43,147 nt of DNA, taken from positions 1 through 43,147 of the forward strand of contig NJBL01000013.1 in the NCBI GenBank assembly GCA_005223145.1, given 5' to 3'. Numbering within the stretch: position 1 is the stretch's first letter; every line of letters begins with the position of its first letter. Shown here one piece after another: positions 16,484-24,525 of this stretch. The translations under genes were made by a program, and so were the position numbers. The notes under the pieces were generated by a model. That model had not been told where the DNA came from. It did not search any database and saw nothing but the letters and a program-made list of their open reading frames with translations. The DNA comes from a bacterium (candidate division B38) B3_B38 (GTDB taxonomy: Bacteria; Acidobacteriota; B3-B38; Guanabaribacteriales; B3-B38).

Positions 16484-17968
16484 GTGGAAAAAAGAGAGCA
16501 CTGGAAATCAAAATTCGGCTTCATCCTGGCTGCCACTGGAGGAGCTATCGGCTTAGGAAACATCTGGCGCTTCCCTTACATAACCGGAAAAAACGGTGGG
16601 GCAGCCTTCGTATTGATTTATATAGGATGCTGCATCATCGTCGGCATCCCCCTCATCCTGGCTGAGTTATCCCTGGGGAGGCGAAGCCAGAGGGATGCGG
16701 TGGGCACCTTCAAGGTGATCAAGCCAGGGACCGGATGGTTCTGGATAGGAGGGATGGGGGTAGCGACGGGCTATCTTATCCTCTCTTATTACAGTGTGGT
16801 GGCGGGATGGACCATAGGCTACTTCTTTGAATCGCTTCTGGGCACTTTCAGAAAGATGGGCTCACCTCAGGCGGTGGCTTCCTACTTCGACACCTACTCC
16901 GCCAGTCCCCTCAAAGCCATTGGCTTTCACGGATTCTTTATCGTCCTTTGTATGATAATAGTTATCCGGGGAATCCAGGGGGGGATAGAGAGAGCCTGCA
17001 AGCTGCTGATGCCCACCCTTTTAGGCATTCTTCTCATCTGCATTATAAGGTCAGTCACCCTGGAAGGTTCTCTGGCAGGGTTGACCTTCTTCATCAAGCC
17101 CGATTTCTCCAAGTTGAGCACCCAGGCTATATTTGAAGCCCTGGGGCAGTCTTTCTTTACCCTCAGCCTGGGGATGGGGGCGGTAATTACCTACGGGAGC
17201 TATCTGACTAAAAAGGACAACTTAGCCTCTTCGGCGGTTATGATAACCTTTCTGGACACCTTCATTGCTATTTTAGCCGGCTTTGCCATCTTCCCCGCCA
17301 TCTTTGCCTTCGGACTCCCTCCCGACCAGGGACCAGGACTGGTCTTTCGCTCCTTGACCAATGTCTTCAATGCCATGCCCGGGGGGGCTGTGTTTGCCCC
17401 GCTGTTTTTCTTCCTGCTGATTATCGCCGCAGTGACCTCGGGAATATCCCTGCTGGAGGTCATCACCGCATACTTTGTGGACGAGAGAGGATGGTCGCGG
17501 CGAAAGACTGTCCTCACTATGGGGACGGTCTCTTTCTTGCTGGGGATACCAGCAGCTCTCTCCTTCGGTCGGCTGCAAGGAGTTCATATCCTGGGCAAAA
17601 CCCCTTTCAGCTTTGTGGAGGGCCTGACCGCCAATTATATGCTCCCGCTGGGTGGGCTGATGATTTCGGTCTTTGTCGCTTATATCTGGGGCGGGAGGAA
17701 GGCCATTGACGAGGTGAAGGTCGGCAATCCCGTATTCATTACCGGTCGCATCTGGGTTTTTCTTCTGCGCTACATCTGCCCCTTTATTGTGGCGCAGATC
17801 CTGCTGTTTGGCGTCCTCAGTGAATTTACCTCCCCGCGGGTAATTAGTTTCTCCGAGATACTTCGTTATTATCTCGGTATCATCGACATAGTCATAGCCG
17901 CCGGGGTTATCATCGGGGGGGCAATCTACATCATCAGCATAAAGAGGGCTAAAAGAAGAGAAGGATAG
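16484..17968 (+). CDS. Sodium-dependent NSS-family amino acid symporter (second copy)
   Basis: A 494-residue paralogue of the first NSS transporter, with about 12 membrane segments. TM1 reads GAIGLGNIWRFPYITGKNGG, with the usual Leu, so the sodium site is canonical. Substrate is likewise an amino acid-like solute. GTG 16484 follows AAGGTGAAGGGG. It lies 12 bases after the MetS-like gene, so promoter 14752, NSS, MetS, NSS form one operon. The two transporters share the fold but differ along their length, consistent with an old duplication and different substrates. Convergent with the minus-strand methyltransferase gene. Confidence 0.92.
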   Translation: MEKREHWKSKFGFILAATGGAIGLGNIWRFPYITGKNGGAAFVLIYIGCCIIVGIPLILAELSLGRRSQRDAVGTFKVIKPGTGWFWIGGMGVATGYLILSYYSVVAGWTIGYFFESLLGTFRKMGSPQAVASYFDTYSASPLKAIGFHGFFIVLCMIIVIRGIQGGIERACKLLMPTLLGILLICIIRSVTLEGSLAGLTFFIKPDFSKLSTQAIFEALGQSFFTLSLGMGAVITYGSYLTKKDNLASSAVMITFLDTFIAILAGFAIFPAIFAFGLPPDQGPGLVFRSLTNVFNAMPGGAVFAPLFFFLLIIAAVTSGISLLEVITAYFVDERGWSRRKTVLTMGTVSFLLGIPAALSFGRLQGVHILGKTPFSFVEGLTANYMLPLGGLMISVFVAYIWGGRKAIDEVKVGNPVFITGRIWVFLLRYICPFIVAQILLFGVLSEFTSPRVISFSEILRYYLGIIDIVIAAGVIIGGAIYIISIKRAKRREG

Positions 17969-17981
17969 GATTTTTTCCTGT

Positions 17982-18560
17982 TTAATGCAAAAAGGGGAAT
18001 AAAGAAGGGGTCTTTTTCTTGTAAGCGGAGTACTCCTGCCCGAAATGCTCCTCCAACAATCCCTCCTCCAAGCGGATGCGATGGAGGATGAGGGGAATGG
18101 CCATTCCCCCATAGACTATCAGACCCGCCCAGCTGCCGAAAGCTAAAGGAATCCCCAAAAAGATGAGCAGGAGGGAGAGGTAGCCGGGATGCCTGATGTA
18201 ACCATACACGCCCTCCTTTATCAGCCGATGCCCTTGGAGAATGGCAATGGAATGGGAGTAGTGCTCCCTCAGAGTGCCGATGGAAACCAGCCGCAGAGCT
18301 AATCCGCTATAAAGCAACGCCCACCCCCCTATTTCCAGGACAGCGCCCCTTTTATGAAAGAGAAGGAAATCGCCATAGAAGCAGACAATACTCGCTCCGG
18401 CCACCAGTCCCAGGGTGAGATAAAGGATAAGAAGTTTGTTGCCCCCTTTTTTGTATAGTCTGGGTCTTCTCCGCCTCAATTGATACAGAAGAATCGCCTC
18501 CGCGCTGCAATAGGCAACAGAGGTGATGAGGAAAACTAGCCCTGCGACCCCTTTTGTCAT
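17982..18560 (-). CDS. Isoprenylcysteine carboxyl methyltransferase-like (ICMT/PEMT-type) membrane protein
   Basis: A 192-residue membrane protein with four or five predicted helices. Its C-terminal half carries YGYIRHPGYLSLLLIFLG and a later EE..LLEEHFGQEYSAYKKK, the RHPxY and (E)EExLxxxFGxEYxxY pattern of the ICMT/phosphatidylethanolamine methyltransferase fold, which places SAM and a lipid at the membrane. Bacterial members have mostly unknown substrates. Its ATG (18560) overlaps the TGA of the upstream nuclease gene (TGATG), so the two are translationally coupled. An in-frame GTG at 18572 is less likely. Confidence 0.82.
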   Translation of the reverse strand: MTKGVAGLVFLITSVAYCSAEAILLYQLRRRRPRLYKKGGNKLLILYLTLGLVAGASIVCFYGDFLLFHKRGAVLEIGGWALLYSGLALRLVSIGTLREHYSHSIAILQGHRLIKEGVYGYIRHPGYLSLLLIFLGIPLAFGSWAGLIVYGGMAIPLILHRIRLEEGLLEEHFGQEYSAYKKKTPSLFPFLH

Positions 18561-19024
18561 CACTTTCCCCACAGCCCCCGACGATGACGCCGCGCCTCTT
18601 CCAGCATTTTTTTGAACAGGGGGAGATGTTTTTCGTTTTCGCTGTCAAGATAAAGGCGCGCATATCCCAGCCTCAAGAGCTCAGCATTGACCATCATCTC
18701 ATCGGCGTAAACATAAGCCAGCCATCGCCCGTAAGTATCGTGTAATTTTTCGTCAAACTCAAGGGTTATACTCTTTCCTTTTAGTAATCTGCGGTTGGTT
18801 TTGAGGGCGAAGCGATAGAAAGGCTCCCCCCTCTCCGGGCAATCTATCCCGATGTAGCGCACCATTACCACCTCGCCTGCGGGTGTGCGGAGCTGAATGG
18901 TGTCCCCGTCGATCACCTTCATCAATCGATAGCCAGCCTCCTCACCTCGCGGGGAACAGTTTAAGTAACCAAGCAGAGAAGCAATTAGCAGACAGAAGGC
19001 AACAATGCTGTTAGTAAGAGACAT
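18560..19024 (-). CDS. Exported thermonuclease-like (SNase) lipoprotein
   Basis: A 154-residue protein. An N-terminal signal with a lipobox-like end (LLGYLNC, Cys23) suggests membrane-anchored export. The SNase domain covers about residues 35-154: VIDGDTIQL, VRYIGIDCPE, an extended DEKLHDTYGRWLAYVYADE with Asp and Arg at the catalytic positions, and NAELLRLGYA. SNases cleave DNA/RNA with calcium. It could serve nutrient scavenging or DNA turnover outside the cell. It is upstream of the ICMT-like gene in a two-gene unit with its own promoter. Confidence 0.88.
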   Translation of the reverse strand: MSLTNSIVAFCLLIASLLGYLNCSPRGEEAGYRLMKVIDGDTIQLRTPAGEVVMVRYIGIDCPERGEPFYRFALKTNRRLLKGKSITLEFDEKLHDTYGRWLAYVYADEMMVNAELLRLGYARLYLDSENEKHLPLFKKMLEEARRHRRGLWGK

Positions 19025-19052
19025 TTGTCTTTTTTCTGGCAGTTATTAATGA

Positions 19053-19081
19053 AGTATACTACAAAGAGAGGAGAACCTCAA
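19053..19081 (-). promoter_or_regulatory. Sigma-70-type promoter of the nuclease/ICMT unit
   Basis: On the minus strand TTGAGG (19081-19076), 17 bases, TATACT (19058-19053). It lies 29 bases before the nuclease start codon. Confidence 0.6.
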
Positions 19082-19180
19082 CCATTCCCGCCAATATGAA
19101 ATTGCCGGATGAGATAAGTTTATTAGCCATAAGGAGAGAACTCACCGCTGTTGAGAAGAGGACTTATAGGAGAATATGGG

Positions 19181-20167
19181 TCACTCCTGATTAACTGCTC
19201 TTTTCCCCACTGCCCACCTATAAATCATATAAATACCGATGAGGAACAAGAGAGCGGGGAAACCAACTCTGCCCAGCAGGCCATAATAACTGACCAGCAG
19301 AATAAAAACGGAAAAAGCGATCAGAGCAAGGAAGGGGAACTTAGCCCACTGGAGACGGTTTTTCTCGTCTCGAATCAGGTAGAGGGAGCCGAAGACCAAT
19401 CCCATCCCGAAAAAGAACCAGAAGCCCTTTACACCGCCCCCACGCCAGTGCAAACCCGCCATCAACGGATAAACGCCCACCACTAATAGCGTCCCTCCCG
19501 GAATGATCGCCCACCAGTTATTTTTGCCGCGCCAGTAGAGGAGCAGGAATGCCAGCCCAGCCCCCCAGAGGAAGACCGTGCCCCCTATTGCCCCAGCGAG
19601 GGAGAATGTTACCGTCGTCAGCACCACCCCGCTCAGGGCGATGAATATTAAGCAAGGGAACAATGCCCACCACTGCTTGCGGTTCAGCAGGTAGACTCCC
19701 AGAAATCCTAAACCCATACCTGCCAGGAAAACAGTGCCCCCCAATCCGCAGGGCCATCCATGCCTTGTCTCCAGAAATGCGGTTGCTCCCAGTATCAGCG
19801 ATACCCAGAAGGGGATTAGAGCCCACCACTTCTTTCTATCTACCAGATAGACAAGCAGAAAGGCAACCGCCATCCCCCACAGGAAGATACTCCCAAATAT
19901 ACCTCCGTCAAAAAGACGAAGATAATCAAAAAATATGATAGCCGCCAGAGCCAGCAGAATAACCCCGGGGATTACCGCCCACCAGTTCCCTTTTTCCCTC
20001 CAATAATAGAAAAAGAAAAGGAGACTCAGCACAACAAAGAAGGGGGACCAGAAGAGACTGTGCTCCAGATAGATTACATCCAGATTATTGAGAAGAAACA
20101 AAACCCCGATGATCAACAATATGGAGCCAATCATCAGGTCGGCTAATTTCCTTTTTATCACCACCAT
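19181..20167 (-). CDS. LiaI-like repeat membrane protein with WWA(L/V/I)IP motifs
   Basis: A 328-residue, almost wholly hydrophobic protein of about 11 helices. It opens with a LiaI/DUF5668-type hairpin (LLIIGVLFLLNNLDVI). Then five tandem units of 55-60 residues each begin with an interfacial motif: NWWAVIPG, KWWALIPF, QWWALFPC, NWWAIIPG and, degenerate, QWAKFPF. ATG 20167 is eight bases from AGGAGG (20181-20176); an earlier GTG at 20176 would overlap that site. Function unknown. The LiaI-like part, its proximity to the DUF4097 cluster, and an ECF-type promoter identical in spacing to that of the downstream sigma gene suggest an envelope-stress role. Confidence 0.8.
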   Translation of the reverse strand: MVVIKRKLADLMIGSILLIIGVLFLLNNLDVIYLEHSLFWSPFFVVLSLLFFFYYWREKGNWWAVIPGVILLALAAIIFFDYLRLFDGGIFGSIFLWGMAVAFLLVYLVDRKKWWALIPFWVSLILGATAFLETRHGWPCGLGGTVFLAGMGLGFLGVYLLNRKQWWALFPCLIFIALSGVVLTTVTFSLAGAIGGTVFLWGAGLAFLLLYWRGKNNWWAIIPGGTLLVVGVYPLMAGLHWRGGGVKGFWFFFGMGLVFGSLYLIRDEKNRLQWAKFPFLALIAFSVFILLVSYYGLLGRVGFPALLFLIGIYMIYRWAVGKRAVNQE

Positions 20168-20215
20168 TCCAATCACCTCCTCTTATATTTAGCTCCATTA
20201 AATCTTTCACTATTA

Positions 20216-20244
20216 ATTACGCTATATGTTCCTTAAAAGTTCCC
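20216..20244 (-). promoter_or_regulatory. ECF-sigma-type promoter of the repeat membrane protein
   Basis: On the minus strand GGGAAC (20244-20239), 17 bases, CGTAAT (20221-20216). This resembles the GGAAC...CGTT/A elements used by many ECF sigma factors and matches the spacing of the site at 28959-28987. A 5' leader of about 40 bases with AGGAGG would result. Confidence 0.65.
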
Positions 20245-20408
20245 TATTCTTGAAGGGTATATTTAATTTGTATTCCTAGAGAAAAGAACTTTCCCAGACA
20301 GTGTTATTATGCTATATTTATATTTTTAAGGCAAGGGAGAAAAAGATGACCTTTAAGATGGGAAATATCCCCTTAATACCTGTACACCACCATGAAAGAT
20401 GAGGAAGA

Positions 20409-21599
20409 ATGAAAAAAAGTAAGCCGCGAAAGGACAAAGATTCCTGCCCCCTCTGCTCCTCGCCAAACGATGAAGGGCTGGAACCGCAGGAGAGCCCCCA
20501 TGTTGAAAACCTGATAGACCGACGAGATTTTATGAAAACTGCCGCTCTGGGAGCCATTGGGGCGAGCGCTGCTCTGAGTATGGGCGATTTGCTCACCTCA
20601 CTACCCCAGAGCCCGCTGTCGCCAGATGCCATACCCGGACCCTTCCCCGGCAGGGTGGTGGAGGTCGTCAATCCTGAAGTAGTTAAAGAGCACCACCAGG
20701 TAGACATCCAGTTGCTCCGAAAGATGATGGAAAAGGGGATGGCAGAGCTCACCGGGAAAACCTCTTTAGCCGAAGCCTGGAAGATGTTCATATCCTCCGA
20801 TGATGTAGTGGGTATCAAATTGAACTGCGCCGGTGGTCCCTTATGCTACAGCCGACCGGAGATTTTGGACGAAATCATCCGGGGGCTGAAGCTGGCAGGG
20901 GTAAAGGAGGACAACATCATCGTCTGGGACCGAAGGCAGTGGCTTATGACCAGGTGCGGCTACCAGGTCAATCGCAGCTCACCCGGGGTGAAATATTACG
21001 GACCCGAGGTGACCAGAGTGGGACAGGAGGATATGAACGGCTACGACGCCGAGGCGTATATTGAATCGGATATCGTCAGTCGCAGCCTCCTCTGGCTGTC
21101 CCGTAAGCCAAGCACACGCTCCCATTTCGCCGAAATAATAAGCCAGAAGGTCACCAAGCTGATCAACCTGCCGGTATTGAAAGACCATGGAACCGCCGGG
21201 ATTACCCTGTGTCTTAAAAACCTCGGCTTCGGTGTGGTGCACAACACCGCCCGCTTTCATCCCGCCCCCTATTATGGCGCACCGATAATTGTCGATGTCC
21301 ATGCGCATCCTATTGTCAGGAAAAAAACAGTGCTCCACATCCTTGACGGGCTATGGGCGGTGTGGAATGGCGGTCCTAATGCCAATCAGGGGAACACCTA
21401 TCCATCAGGGCGTATCTTCCTGGGGACCGACCCGGTTGCTATTGACCAGGTGGGCTGGCAGCTCATTGAAGCCAACCGGAAAGTCCTGGATTATCCCCCT
21501 ATAGGGGGAAGGGCGCACCATATAGCGGCGACTGCCCGTAAAGGATTAGGGATTAACGACCCCCAGCGTATCTCTCACCTCAGCTTCAAAATGGATTGA
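20409..21599 (+). CDS. Tat-exported DUF362 family protein
   Basis: A 396-residue protein. A twin-arginine signal is visible (DRRDFMK at residues 37-43, then a hydrophobic stretch AALGAIGASAALSMG), preceded by a hydrophilic 36-residue extension with CPLC. The mature region contains VGIKLNCAGG, LPVLKDHGTAGITLCLKNLG and FLGTDPVAIDQVGWQLIE, the pattern of the DUF362 family. That domain is often linked with iron-sulfur redox proteins, but no ferredoxin cluster (CxxCxxC) is seen here, so its role is unknown. Export is by the Tat route, implying folding or cofactor loading in the cytoplasm. It lies divergent from the repeat membrane gene; a weak extended -10 (TGCTATATT, 20310-20318) precedes it. Confidence 0.82.
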   Translation: MKKSKPRKDKDSCPLCSSPNDEGLEPQESPHVENLIDRRDFMKTAALGAIGASAALSMGDLLTSLPQSPLSPDAIPGPFPGRVVEVVNPEVVKEHHQVDIQLLRKMMEKGMAELTGKTSLAEAWKMFISSDDVVGIKLNCAGGPLCYSRPEILDEIIRGLKLAGVKEDNIIVWDRRQWLMTRCGYQVNRSSPGVKYYGPEVTRVGQEDMNGYDAEAYIESDIVSRSLLWLSRKPSTRSHFAEIISQKVTKLINLPVLKDHGTAGITLCLKNLGFGVVHNTARFHPAPYYGAPIIVDVHAHPIVRKKTVLHILDGLWAVWNGGPNANQGNTYPSGRIFLGTDPVAIDQVGWQLIEANRKVLDYPPIGGRAHHIAATARKGLGINDPQRISHLSFKMD

Positions 21600-21612
21600 T
21601 GAAAAAATAAAA

Positions 21613-21647
21613 GGGAGAGCCTCAAACGATGAGGTTCTCCCCTTTTT
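21613..21647. terminator. Bidirectional intrinsic terminator
   Basis: A stem of 12 pairs (one G-T) joins 21613-21624 and 21630-21641 around a 5-base loop. It is followed on the plus strand by TTTTT (21643-21647) and on the minus strand by a U-rich tract. It separates the DUF362 gene from the convergent DUF4097 gene. Confidence 0.85.
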
Positions 21648-21666
21648 GATCTGGAATAAATTATGT

Positions 21667-22710
21667 TTATCGGCTCCTGATTCGGATATTGCCGCTGAAG
21701 GATTCCAGCTCCACCCAGGCACCACCTTCCCCTACCGTTCCAGAGAGTGTACGTTTCTTTTGCTTACCGATGATACGAATAGGAAAGGCGGTATCTATCT
21801 CCCCGCTAAAGGTTTTGACCTCCAGCTCAAAGGAAGAGTTCTCTGGAACCGAGAAGGTGATGTCGCCGCTGTGGCTGTTGAGTGTGTATCTCCCCCCGGA
21901 TTCTATGGTGCCAATATAATCTATGTCTCCGCTGACACTCTTAGCCCGCACCCTGCGTGCTCCGGTTATATCTCTCAGCTCAATATCGCCACTCACGCTT
22001 TCTGCCTCAGCATTCCACCGGCAGCCAGTCAGGGTCACATCCCCGCTTACGCTCTTTATCCTCGCTCCAGCATTGACAGAGGTAACCTCAACATCACCGC
22101 TGACTGTGTTGCAATTGAGGCTCTTTGCTGCTTCGGCAACCGTTATATCACCACTGACCGACTCTAACTCAGCCTCGCCACCAATCTCCCGGGCAATAAC
22201 ATCTCCACTAATCGTCTTTAGCCTCGCATCTCCACCAATCCTTCCGATACCTATATCCCCGCTGATCGAATTCGCCTTCAGAGAAGCCCTGTTGGGGATG
22301 GTCAGGTTGTAGTTGACGGATACATTGATAGAACGACCCCTCCAGCCCATATTTTTGGGGTACTCGGTGGTAATGACCACTCTGTTGCCCACTTTCTCCA
22401 CATTTATCTCCACCAGATCAGCGTTCTCCTTCGCTCTATTCATAGTGTCCGCCCGAGAGACTTTGAGAGCCGAAATCTTGACCTCAGCTTTGTCCCAGGT
22501 GGTAACCTTTATATCCCCGGAGATGTTCCCCACCGATACCTCACCAGTGACCGGGATGGAGACCGTCTTCTCAAACTTCTCCTCATACTTCTCCCTGTCC
22601 CTTTCATTGTCCGCTGCCAGCAAATAGGAGACCTGGCAAACCACAAAAAGGAAAGCCAATGCCATCAGCAGAGAAATAAGAGACTTTCTTCTATCCTTGC
22701 TGTGATTCAT
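21667..22710 (-). CDS. Secreted DUF4097 beta-solenoid protein (SGD repeats)
   Basis: A 347-residue protein with a cleavable-type signal (about residues 10-33, ending YLLAADNE). The rest is a right-handed beta-solenoid built from about 20-residue turns, each carrying SGD(I/V). Nine SGD(I/V) sites plus three variants (SGEI, SGTV, SGNI) are visible. DUF4097 proteins are often listed as putative adhesins and lie near sigma/anti-sigma or Lia-like envelope genes; biochemical function is unknown. It is 70 bases downstream of an anti-sigma gene on the same strand, so it is the likely target of that ECF unit. A 14-base palindrome sits in the gap. Confidence 0.88.
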   Translation of the reverse strand: MNHSKDRRKSLISLLMALAFLFVVCQVSYLLAADNERDREKYEEKFEKTVSIPVTGEVSVGNISGDIKVTTWDKAEVKISALKVSRADTMNRAKENADLVEINVEKVGNRVVITTEYPKNMGWRGRSINVSVNYNLTIPNRASLKANSISGDIGIGRIGGDARLKTISGDVIAREIGGEAELESVSGDITVAEAAKSLNCNTVSGDVEVTSVNAGARIKSVSGDVTLTGCRWNAEAESVSGDIELRDITGARRVRAKSVSGDIDYIGTIESGGRYTLNSHSGDITFSVPENSSFELEVKTFSGEIDTAFPIRIIGKQKKRTLSGTVGEGGAWVELESFSGNIRIRSR

Positions 22711-22726
22711 TTTTACCCTCCTCTCT

Positions 22727-22740
22727 ACATTAATTAATGT
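22727..22740. repeat. 14-base perfect palindrome ACATTAATTAATGT
   Basis: Lies between the anti-sigma gene and the SGD-repeat gene, 17 bases upstream of the latter's start. It could be an operator, or chance in AT-rich sequence. Confidence 0.35.
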
Positions 22741-22780
22741 TTAAAGAATCCTTTTCCCGCGTGGGAGAATCTGAGCTGGG

Positions 22781-23497
22781 TCAGTCTCCCCCACCTATTT
22801 CTATTATTGACTCCAGAAGAGCGAGCTTCTCATGGTAGATATTGAAAAGGTATCCCCTTATCTCTGGGTCGAGGGGAAACCTCTCCATCTCCTCCTCGCA
22901 CACCTTAATGTTCCGATCTATTCCCTGTAGGCTCTCTCGATAAGCCCCGGCGATAGCGGCATCCCATCTCTCCATCTCCGCATTAGCAAGAAGAGACAGC
23001 TCTCCGATAAATTCTAAGTAATGGCTTCGTGCGGAGGTAAGCTGTTGACGAACCTCTGCCATGAGAGGTGGTGAAAAGGGATAGTACCCTTGCTCTGCTG
23101 GTATCCATACTGGAAAAAACCTCAGCAGTGTGAAGACCGCCACTATTACGGCACTCGTTATAAGAGCGCCTTTCCAGACCCATCCCCTTCTCAGCCAGGT
23201 CGCCAGCGGAATAGCCCATGGGTATGCCCTCCTCTGCCCTTGCGGGCTGAGCTTCAGGCGTTTCTGGATGGCCTCCCAAAGCCCCTCGGGAGGACTGAGC
23301 TTCTCCAGGGAGCGAGTCTCCTGCCGTATAGTCCCCAAATCCTGCAGGACACTTTGACAGCGAGGACACTTCTGTAGATGTTCCTCCAGCGACCTCCTCT
23401 TCCTCGGGGGGAGGTCGTCATCTAAATACAGGCTCAACCAACGAGCCGATGGGAAGCATCTCATTTTTTTCACCATCTCTATAATTCCTATCCTCAC
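22781..23497 (-). CDS. Zinc-finger (zf-HC2) anti-sigma factor
   Basis: A 238-residue membrane protein. The N-terminal ZAS domain has the H-x3-C-x2-C motif (EHLQKCPRC; His40, Cys44, Cys47), typical of anti-sigma factors of ECF sigmas. One membrane helix at about residues 108-130 (GALITSAVIVAVFTLLRF) is followed by a helical extracytoplasmic region of about 105 residues rich in Glu. It presumably holds the upstream sigma factor inactive until an envelope signal acts on its outer domain. It begins 16 bases after that gene. GTG 23497 or ATG 23476 are possible starts; the ZAS motif is in both. Confidence 0.9.
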   Translation of the reverse strand: MRIGIIEMVKKMRCFPSARWLSLYLDDDLPPRKRRSLEEHLQKCPRCQSVLQDLGTIRQETRSLEKLSPPEGLWEAIQKRLKLSPQGQRRAYPWAIPLATWLRRGWVWKGALITSAVIVAVFTLLRFFPVWIPAEQGYYPFSPPLMAEVRQQLTSARSHYLEFIGELSLLANAEMERWDAAIAGAYRESLQGIDRNIKVCEEEMERFPLDPEIRGYLFNIYHEKLALLESIIEIGGGD

Positions 23498-23513
23498 CTT
23501 GGCACCTTTGCCT

Positions 23514-24080
23514 TTATCCCATAAGGCTCATATGGGGCTGAAGATAACGGCGCATCTTAAGCCGTGCTTTTGCCAAAAGGGACTTGGAAGCCCCTACCGA
23601 GCACCCTTTGAGAGCGGCTATTTCCTGATGGGTGAACCCCTCGATGTCGTGAAGGACAAATACTGTTCGACAACTCATGGGTAGTGATGCGATAGCCTGC
23701 TGAATAAAGGAGTGAAATAAGGCTCTCTTCCCATCCTTTCCTTGCTGCAGGAGATTCTCTTTCTCCGATAAGGGGACAAGCTTATTCCCTCCTCGGCGCC
23801 CCTTCCCCCTCCAATGAGAGTGGCTCTGATTAACTGCAATCCGGTAAATCCAACAAGTGAATGAGGAATCACCCCGAAAAGAGCCTATCTTCTGGTAAAC
23901 CTTAAGGAAGACCTCCTGAACAATCTCTTCGCTGTCAGCGTGATTAGAGGTCATCCTGTAGGCTATGTTGTATATCCTTTGTTTATACATCTTATAAAGG
24001 GTGCCCAATGCCTCCCTCTCCCCTTGCTTACAACGGAAGACGATTTGGGACATCCTCTCCCTATTATCGTCAGGGAGCAT
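23514..24080 (-). CDS. ECF RNA polymerase sigma factor (RpoE type), operon 1
   Basis: About 188 residues from ATG 24080, which has a GGGAGAGGG ribosome site. It carries sigma region 2 (GEREALGTLYKMYKQRIYNI, DSEEIVQEVFLKVYQK, FTCWIYRIAVNQ) and region 4 (LPMSCRTVFVLHDIEGFTHQ, EIAALKGCSVGASKSLLAKA). An open frame continues upstream to ATG 24209, but that codon overlaps a TATAAT (24213-24208), and the extra 43 residues look non-domain. It is followed by its anti-sigma gene after 16 bases and by a DUF4097 gene. GCSVGASKSLL is shared with RpoE-like sigmas paired with ZAS anti-sigmas. Target promoter sequence is not evident immediately upstream. Confidence 0.9.
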   Translation of the reverse strand: MLPDDNRERMSQIVFRCKQGEREALGTLYKMYKQRIYNIAYRMTSNHADSEEIVQEVFLKVYQKIGSFRGDSSFTCWIYRIAVNQSHSHWRGKGRRGGNKLVPLSEKENLLQQGKDGKRALFHSFIQQAIASLPMSCRTVFVLHDIEGFTHQEIAALKGCSVGASKSLLAKARLKMRRYLQPHMSLMG

Positions 24081-24525
24081 TCCCTCTCCCTTTCCGGAGT
24101 GAGCCTCTGTCAAGCTCCCGCTGGCAGAAAGGCTCCCCTCTCTTCCGATATAAAGCTCTTCAGCACTCATTAAAGATACCCAGGGAAGAGGGTCTTCATT
24201 CATTTTCATTATAATAGATGCTTAAAAAGGGAAAATGGTTGCCTACATATTATAAAATTTTTTCATTTTTTTGGATAGGGAAAACTGCATTGCGCCAGCC
24301 CTCATTATAAGCCCAGGATAGAGTGGGAGGAGAAGATGTTCTTTATTAGTCACCTTAGCCACCCAGAAATGGGGGGATAGGTTTATCGAATATGAGGTGA
24401 GGGAAAAGATGAAAGCCAGCCATCTGCATGTGGAGCGCACTGTCAGCCTATGGCAATAGATTCTCTCTTATAAGGAAGCAGGGGACCGAATCTTGCAGTT
24501 TCCTCTGGTGAAGAGGGAGATAACT
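24081..24525. other. Spacer between the two sigma operons
   Basis: Contains the possible N-terminal extension of sigma 1 (to 24209) and an AT-rich stretch with TATAAT-like words (24208-24213 on the minus strand). From about 24300 to 24520 I see no convincing gene; the plus strand has short open pieces without a ribosome site. No GGGAAC-17-CGTT/A element was found here. Confidence 0.6.

Noticed and set aside
17273-18112. Minus-strand open frame of about 279 codons overlapping the second NSS gene and ICMT gene
   Set aside because: Antisense to an intact transporter; residues are low-complexity (His, Gly, Asp, Gln-rich) with no domain.
21900-22400. Regular short repeats in the DUF4097 gene looking at first like a repeat array or CRISPR
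   Set aside because: The periodicity is of coding turns (SGD) with degenerate third positions; there are no identical repeats with unique spacers.
21646-22627. Several plus-strand open frames opposite the SGD-repeat gene
   Set aside because: They mirror the repetitive coding strand and have no ribosome sites or domain patterns.
24081-24209. Longer N-terminus for sigma 1
   Set aside because: The earlier ATG overlaps a TATAAT and the added residues fit no sigma domain; ATG 24080 has a better ribosome site. The longer form remains possible.
24243-24440. 65-codon minus-strand open frame between the sigma operons
   Set aside because: No ribosome site, no domain; residues look random.
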